Source: SMWD01 sp964629475 (GTDB lineage: Bacteria > Pseudomonadota > Gammaproteobacteria > Steroidobacterales > GCA-2729495). From it: a stretch of 14,429 bases of DNA. The notes beneath the pieces are model-generated. The model made no database searches, had not been told where the DNA came from, and saw nothing but the letters and a program-made list of their open reading frames with translations. Location of the stretch: assembly GCA_964629475.1 (NCBI GenBank), contig CAZVQW010000038.1:1-14429 (forward strand), read 5' to 3'. Position 1 is the first letter of the stretch, and each line of letters opens with the position of its first letter. The translations under genes were made by a program, and so were the position numbers. Below, in pieces: positions 11,059 through 14,429 of the stretch.

Positions 11059-11326
11059 ATTTTCCGGCCTCGGTATCGATGAAAACGTGTTTACAGCGTT
11101 TCCAGAAAGGAAAAGACAGGCACAAAGTGCGGAAAAGATTATAGTTGATGCCTCAAAATCAAAATACGTATTATCCACGGCTTACATACAGTCGTTGATG
11201 TCTGCTTCGACCGGTGTGACACTGACACTCGTCTCGGCGTATCGTGCGCTCAGGGCAGATCTTACCAGCTGCCGGCCCACGCATAGGTTTGCAAAAAGGT
11301 TTCTTATTCGTGTGTGCTCATCGCCT
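11059..11326. other. Intergenic region between the dehydrogenase and the nar operon
   Basis: This 268-bp gap holds the presumed nar operon promoter in its half nearest narC. The half nearest the dehydrogenase (about 11190-11326) shows no coding potential. It also has no clear hairpin terminator for the dehydrogenase gene, only a short TTTTT run on the minus strand near 11293-11297. Confidence 0.6.
11138..11172 (-). promoter_or_regulatory. Probable nar operon promoter with nearby dyads
   Basis: Reading the minus strand, a perfect TATAAT occupies 11143-11138, about 80 bases upstream of the chosen narC ATG. No good -35 hexamer lies at 16-18 bp spacing (TATTTT at 17), as is common in activator-dependent promoters. 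Just upstream is a dyad TTGA-N4-TCAA (11145-11156), which resembles an FNR/CRP site but has two bases too few between the half-sites. A perfect 10-bp palindrome AATACGTATT lies at 11163-11172. Control by an FNR- or NarL-like regulator is plausible for a nar operon, but no consensus site is present. Confidence 0.5.
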
Positions 11327-12334
11327 TCAGATCGTCACAGTCAGTTTGCCGATGTGTTTGCCCTGATCGATGTCCCGGATCGCGTCGACGGCGTCGGCAA
11401 ACGTGTAGTTGCGGTGGATGACCGGTATGATCCCATGTTCGCCGACAAAGCGCATCATGTCTTCGCAATTGCTGCGATTGCCGACGCTGATACCATGCAC
11501 ATGGGCGTTGGTCCCGATCAGGTCGTAGACGAGAATATCCATCTTCGCACCGGCGAGCGCGCCGATGATCGGGATATGCCCACCGCGACGGATGGCCTTG
11601 AATGACTGGCCGAGCGTGCTCGTACCGCTGACCTCGACGACGACATCGACGCCGCGACCGCCGGTCAATTCCTTCGCCGCCAGGCCCCATTCCGGCGTGT
11701 CACGGTAATTGATCACGTCGTCAGCACCCAATGCCTGTGCATGCTCGAGTTTCTCGTTACTGGCCGACGTGACGATGACCCTGGCGCCGAGTGCCTTGGC
11801 GAACTGCAGTGCAAATACTGACACGCCGCCCGTGCCGAGCACGAGTACCGACTCGCCGGGCTGCACATTCGACACGGTAACCAACGCGCTCCAGGCCGTC
11901 AGGCCGGCACACGGCAAACACGCGGCCTGCTCATCCGTCAGGTGCGCAGCTGTTTTGACGACACCCTGTTGGTCGAAGACGCCAAATTCGCGTAAGCAAC
12001 CATCGAGCTCAAGACCCGTCGACACAGCGCGTTCGTCACCGAGCGCGTCGCCGGACATCCAGCGCGGGAAAAATAACGGCGATACGTGATCGCCGATGAC
12101 GAGACCGGTAACTCCGTCGCCGACGGCCACGACCTCGCCGGCGCCATCCGATAACGGCACGATCGGCAGGTCTGCCGGCGATCCGAACTGGCCCGCGCAG
12201 ATCATGAAATCACGATAGTTGACTGACGCGGCATTCAGTCTGACCAGCACCTGGCCGGGTCCGGGCTTCGGGTCGTCCATCGTGACCTGGCGCACGTGAT
12301 CGATGCCGAACTCCGCTAGTTTGTAGGCTTTCAT
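11327..12334 (-). CDS. Zinc-independent medium-chain dehydrogenase / quinone oxidoreductase-like protein
   Basis: This is a 335-residue cytoplasmic NAD(P)-dependent oxidoreductase of the MDR superfamily. An N-terminal GroES-like catalytic domain (about 1-125, with VRLNAASVNYRDFMI) is followed by a Rossmann domain with the nucleotide motif VLVLGTGGVS (about 163-172). The cysteine/histidine zinc ligands of classical alcohol dehydrogenases are absent: the catalytic-site segment reads NYRDFM, as in the quinone reductase/zinc-free branch. I chose the ATG at 12334 because AGAGGT lies upstream and it matches the family start (MKAYKL); an ATG at 12397 would add 21 atypical residues. Substrate cannot be told from the sequence. 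It points the same way as the nar operon but is separated from it by 268 bp and a promoter, so a functional link is not evident. Confidence 0.88.
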   Translation of the reverse strand: MKAYKLAEFGIDHVRQVTMDDPKPGPGQVLVRLNAASVNYRDFMICAGQFGSPADLPIVPLSDGAGEVVAVGDGVTGLVIGDHVSPLFFPRWMSGDALGDERAVSTGLELDGCLREFGVFDQQGVVKTAAHLTDEQAACLPCAGLTAWSALVTVSNVQPGESVLVLGTGGVSVFALQFAKALGARVIVTSASNEKLEHAQALGADDVINYRDTPEWGLAAKELTGGRGVDVVVEVSGTSTLGQSFKAIRRGGHIPIIGALAGAKMDILVYDLIGTNAHVHGISVGNRSNCEDMMRFVGEHGIIPVIHRNYTFADAVDAIRDIDQGKHIGKLTVTI

Positions 12335-12717
12335 CGCCACTACCTCTTGTCTGTAATTCAATTCTGCCGAAGAAAGGTACCGGATACGGTGAGGCAACTC
12401 TGCACACAGGCATCAGCAAGTGGGCCAATCCCGGCGCGTGCGCCGACATCAAGCCAAACGCCATCATCGTACACGACGCTCCGGCGGAACCGAACTATTT
12501 GTCTCATTTTATAGCCGGAGCTGTCACGCCGGCTGAAGTCGACACGTTGGCGATCTCTCGCAGCAGCATTCCCGGGATGTCTGTCCTTGCGGCAATATCG
12601 TATTGACAGGCCATGCAGATGCGCAATGATGCAGCCAAAGCTGTTACAAGGGTCTGACAACACGATACCGATTGAAACACAGTGATTTGCTAATGGATTA
12701 CCTGAAGGAGCAGTCTT
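12335..12717. other. Divergent intergenic region with candidate cytochrome promoter and a start-less open frame
   Basis: This 383-bp region separates the dehydrogenase (minus) from the cytochrome lipoprotein (plus). Its right third holds the candidate promoter for the cytochrome. A plus-strand frame stays open up to a TGA at 12604-12606 without an ATG, GTG or ribosome site; its last 60 or so codons look protein-like (for example NAIIVHDAPAEPNYLSHF) but match nothing I recognise. No tRNA, strong hairpin or repeat is visible. Confidence 0.5.
12603..12630 (+). promoter_or_regulatory. Candidate sigma70 promoter for the cytochrome c lipoprotein gene
   Basis: A perfect TTGACA (12603-12608) is followed after 16 bases by AATGAT (12625-12630), which matches four of six positions of the -10 consensus. 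The predicted leader to the ATG at 12718 would be about 80 bases. The assignment rests only on the hexamers. Confidence 0.4.
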
Positions 12718-13173
12718 ATGAACAGAATGAAACGGGTGCTGATACTCTCCATTTGCATCGGAACACTAACCGCCTGCACGACCGACCCGAAATCGTCAAA
12801 AGGTTTCCGGCTGCCCGATGGTGACGCACAAAAAGGTCAGGCAGTATTCGTCGAATTGCAGTGCAATACCTGTCATCTCATCAAGAACGTGGATTTACCG
12901 GCTCCGGTTCAGTCCGGACCCGTCATGATCACGCTTGGCGGTACGGTTCGGACTGTCAAGACCTACGGCGAACTCGTCAGTTCAGTCGTTAACCCGTCGC
13001 ACAAGTTGATCGGCTCATACCCGGAGGAACAGGTATCAACGGAGGGCAAGTCGCTGATGACGATCTATAATGACAGAATGACCGTCCAGCAACTGATCGA
13101 CCTAGTTGCATTCTTGCAGGCTCAATACGATGTCATCGTTCCGGACTATACGTATTCGACATACCGTTACTGA
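12718..13173 (+). CDS. Small monoheme cytochrome c lipoprotein
   Basis: This 151-residue protein begins with a lipoprotein signal peptide: basic MNRMKR, a hydrophobic stretch and a lipobox LTAC with Cys20 as the lipidation site. It should therefore be tethered to a membrane facing the periplasm. One heme-binding motif CNTCH lies at 49-53 after the typical DAQKGQAVFVELQ helix. The conserved tail YNDRMTVQQLIDLVAFLQAQY holds the probable methionine ligand (Met121, or Met114). A good AAGGAG (12705-12710) lies seven bases before the ATG. It is presumably an electron carrier for a periplasmic or membrane redox enzyme, but its partner is not shown. It faces away from the dehydrogenase and is followed only by decayed sequence. 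The cytochrome call is firm; the role is unknown. Confidence 0.9.
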   Translation: MNRMKRVLILSICIGTLTACTTDPKSSKGFRLPDGDAQKGQAVFVELQCNTCHLIKNVDLPAPVQSGPVMITLGGTVRTVKTYGELVSSVVNPSHKLIGSYPEEQVSTEGKSLMTIYNDRMTVQQLIDLVAFLQAQYDVIVPDYTYSTYRY

Positions 13174-13278
13174 ATAACACATCCCGCCGGTTCCGCGCAC
13201 ACTTCGGTGACCTGCTCATCGAAATCAACCGTAAATGGGGGGATTATCGCGTGTTCCAAATCGGCAGTCAGCCACTGA

Positions 13279-13584
13279 ATTTCATATGGTCGCACCGTGA
13301 GGGAATTCATCCTGGGTGTCGTCCTCGTGCCGCCATGTCTTACCTTTCTGTGGATCACGACTTTCGGCGGATCGGCCATCCATGAAGCGCTCTATGCGGA
13401 TACAGCAATCGTAGCTGCCGTTAATGCCAACATCGCCACAGCCCTGGTCGAGTTACTCAGGAGCTTCCCGTTCGTGAGCGTCACTTCAATCGTCTCCATG
13501 ATGCTGGTATTCATTTTCGATGACACCGCGTCGCCCCTATTCTTCATCGACAGCGCTGTGAATCAACACGACGGATGTGGTTGA
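13279..13584 (+). pseudogene. Remnant of a BCCT-family (betaine/choline/carnitine) transporter
   Basis: The plus-strand frame reads YGRTVREFILGVVLVP, then TFLWITTFGGSA, which closely follows the BCCT block GRTIREFILGVLLVP...FLWxTVFGG. A degraded counterpart of the next conserved helix (FVTSxDSGSLVID) is visible as FDDTASPLFFIDS. Intact family members have about 500-650 residues; only about 100 remain here. The homology is preceded directly by an in-frame TGA at 13276-13278, where the family usually has arginine (a CGA to TGA change would explain it), and no upstream homology is visible. The frame ends at a TGA in 13582-13584 with a non-family tail. A GTG at 13297 could start a 95-residue protein, but it has no convincing ribosome site, so I treat this as a dead fragment. 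Confidence 0.72.
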
Positions 13585-13828
13585 GCGCTTAGTCGCCGAG
13601 ATTAGACCCTTGATCGTCCCTTTGACTCGAACGCCGGCAGCATACACTCCCTCGTGATACCCCTTGTTCAGGAATTGTCTTGGGGAAAAGGTGTCAGACA
13701 CCATTTTCCTCCCTACAGTGAAAGCAAAGCACCGCTTTGCCCGTGTGAACGCCGTGAGACTGCAGCCAAGCGGCCGGTCCCTGAGCACAGCAAAGGACCT
13801 CTCACATATACAAGCGGGGCCTCCCCAT
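13585..13828. other. Non-coding stretch between the transporter remnant and the rRNA terminator
   Basis: Apart from the palindrome at 13684-13709 I see no supported gene here. A minus-strand frame crosses it, but it also runs through the terminator and into 5S rRNA, so it is not credible as a gene. Confidence 0.5.
13684..13709. repeat. Short palindrome, REP-like
   Basis: The sequence is a near-perfect inverted repeat: GGAAAAGGTGTC, a single A, then GACACC-A-TTTTCC, i.e. two 12-bp arms with one extra base. It lies in non-coding sequence between the BCCT remnant and the rRNA terminator. GTCAG-containing palindromes of this kind often occur as dispersed repeats in gammaproteobacteria, sometimes linked to REP-associated transposases. 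That link is from general knowledge, and no transposase is present in the window. Confidence 0.6.
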
Positions 13829-13863
13829 AAAAAAACCCCGCTGGCCGAAACCAACGGGGTTTT
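13829..13863 (-). terminator. Rho-independent terminator of the rRNA operon
   Basis: On the minus strand, directly after 5S rRNA, a stem CCCCGTTGG / CCAGCGGGG (one A-C mismatch) closes a six-base loop and is followed by seven T residues. Flanking A and T runs extend the stem. It sits ten bases beyond the 5S 3' end, as expected for the end of a 16S-23S-5S operon. An opposing U-run of four would make it weakly active in the other direction. Confidence 0.85.
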
Positions 13864-13873
13864 CACAATAGAA

Positions 13874-13990
13874 TCCTGGCGGTGTCCTACTCTCACATGG
13901 GGAGACCCCACACTACCATCGGCGCTGAACGTTTTCACTTCTGAGTTCGAAATGGGATCAGGTGGTTCCCGCTCGCTATTGCCGCCAGGA
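13874..13990 (-). rRNA. rrf: 5S ribosomal RNA
   Basis: The minus strand gives a 117-nt RNA whose ends pair (TCCTGGCGGC at the 5' end, GCCGCCAGGA-type complement at the 3' end). The conserved loops CCATTTCGAACTCAGAAGTGAAA and GTGTGGGGTCTCCCCATG are intact up to small variations. The pattern is close to E. coli 5S and typical of beta/gammaproteobacteria. It lies 119 bp downstream of the 23S 3' end in the same operon. Confidence 0.96.
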
Positions 13991-14000
13991 AATTCGGGCT

Positions 14001-14024
14001 GGGATCAGGCTTAAGCCTGACCCC
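14001..14024. repeat. Palindrome within the 23S-5S spacer
   Basis: A 24-bp palindrome with a perfect 16-bp core (TCAGGCTTAAGCCTGA) lies 10 bp upstream of the 5S gene. The one imperfect pair reads as a G-U wobble in RNA made from the minus strand (GGGG...UCCC), so the transcribed rRNA precursor can form a full 10-bp stem with a UUAA loop. It could be an inserted REP-like repeat, a processing hairpin, or both. Confidence 0.75.
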
Positions 14025-14051
14025 AAATCTGGATATTGTTCTGACATCTGC

Positions 14052-14071
14052 CGTCAACCTTTCGATTGACG
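14052..14071 (-). other. Small hairpin in the 23S-5S spacer
   Basis: CGTCAA and TTGACG are complementary across an eight-base loop in the spacer, about 40 bases downstream of the 23S 3' end. A role in precursor processing is possible but not shown. Confidence 0.35.
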
Positions 14072-14109
14072 ATAAGACTGCATTTCAAAGTGAAGTCGCT
14101 TGAATTTAT

Positions 14110-14429
<320 letters not shown>

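Noticed and set aside
11145..11156. TTGA-N4-TCAA as a true FNR/Anr box
   Set aside because: The half-site spacing is two bases short and the position relative to the -10 is wrong for activation, so it is kept only as a weak note.
12358..12663. 101-residue minus-strand frame upstream of the dehydrogenase
   Set aside because: Its composition is arginine-rich and of low coherence, it runs past the dehydrogenase ribosome site, and it looks like a chance frame.
13167..13379. Minus-strand frame whose tail reads WLTADLEHAIIPPFTVDFDE and looks protein-like
   Set aside because: It overlaps the BCCT remnant on the other strand, has no clear ribosome site, and I recognise no family. It could be another gene fragment, but the support is too thin to list it.
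13537..13938. 133-residue minus-strand frame
   Set aside because: It begins inside 5S rRNA and passes through the rRNA terminator, so it is not a plausible gene.

Overview
The window looks like a contig from a moderately GC-rich denitrifying or nitrate-respiring proteobacterium, most likely gammaproteobacterial. The main evidence is the 5S rRNA and the 23S 3' end on the right, which read as beta/gammaproteobacterial, and the protein families present. No species can be named from the sequence alone.

Layout, left to right. Bases 1 to about 246 are an internal piece of a 23S rRNA gene (minus strand). It runs straight into the stop codon of a nar-operon gene and does not carry the beta/gamma-type 23S signature, so I regard this left end as a probable assembly chimera. 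From 11058 down to 242 (minus strand) lies a complete respiratory nitrate reductase operon in the order narC-like diheme cytochrome c, narG, narH, narJ, narI, narK1, narK2. Next come a zinc-free medium-chain dehydrogenase/quinone reductase (minus, 12334 to 11327), a 383-bp gap, and a small monoheme cytochrome c lipoprotein on the plus strand (12718 to 13173). A decayed stretch follows, holding a remnant of a BCCT-family transporter and a short palindrome. The right end is the 3' end of an rRNA operon on the minus strand: terminator, 5S rRNA, a spacer with a striking palindrome, and the 3' portion of 23S, which is cut by the window end.

How it works together. NarK1 and NarK2 would bring nitrate in and export nitrite. 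NarI takes electrons from quinol through two b hemes, NarH passes them along Fe-S clusters, and NarG reduces nitrate at Mo-bis-MGD. NarJ is the assembly chaperone. The diheme cytochrome encoded first in the operon recalls the NarC of Thermus-type nar operons and may help electron transfer or membrane assembly. A promoter with a perfect TATAAT lies upstream of it.

I see no convincing undescribed multi-gene system here. The points most worth a second look are the two 23S pieces that flank the contig, the palindrome inside the 23S-5S spacer, the operon-borne diheme cytochrome, and the unusual extra domains in the two NarK proteins.
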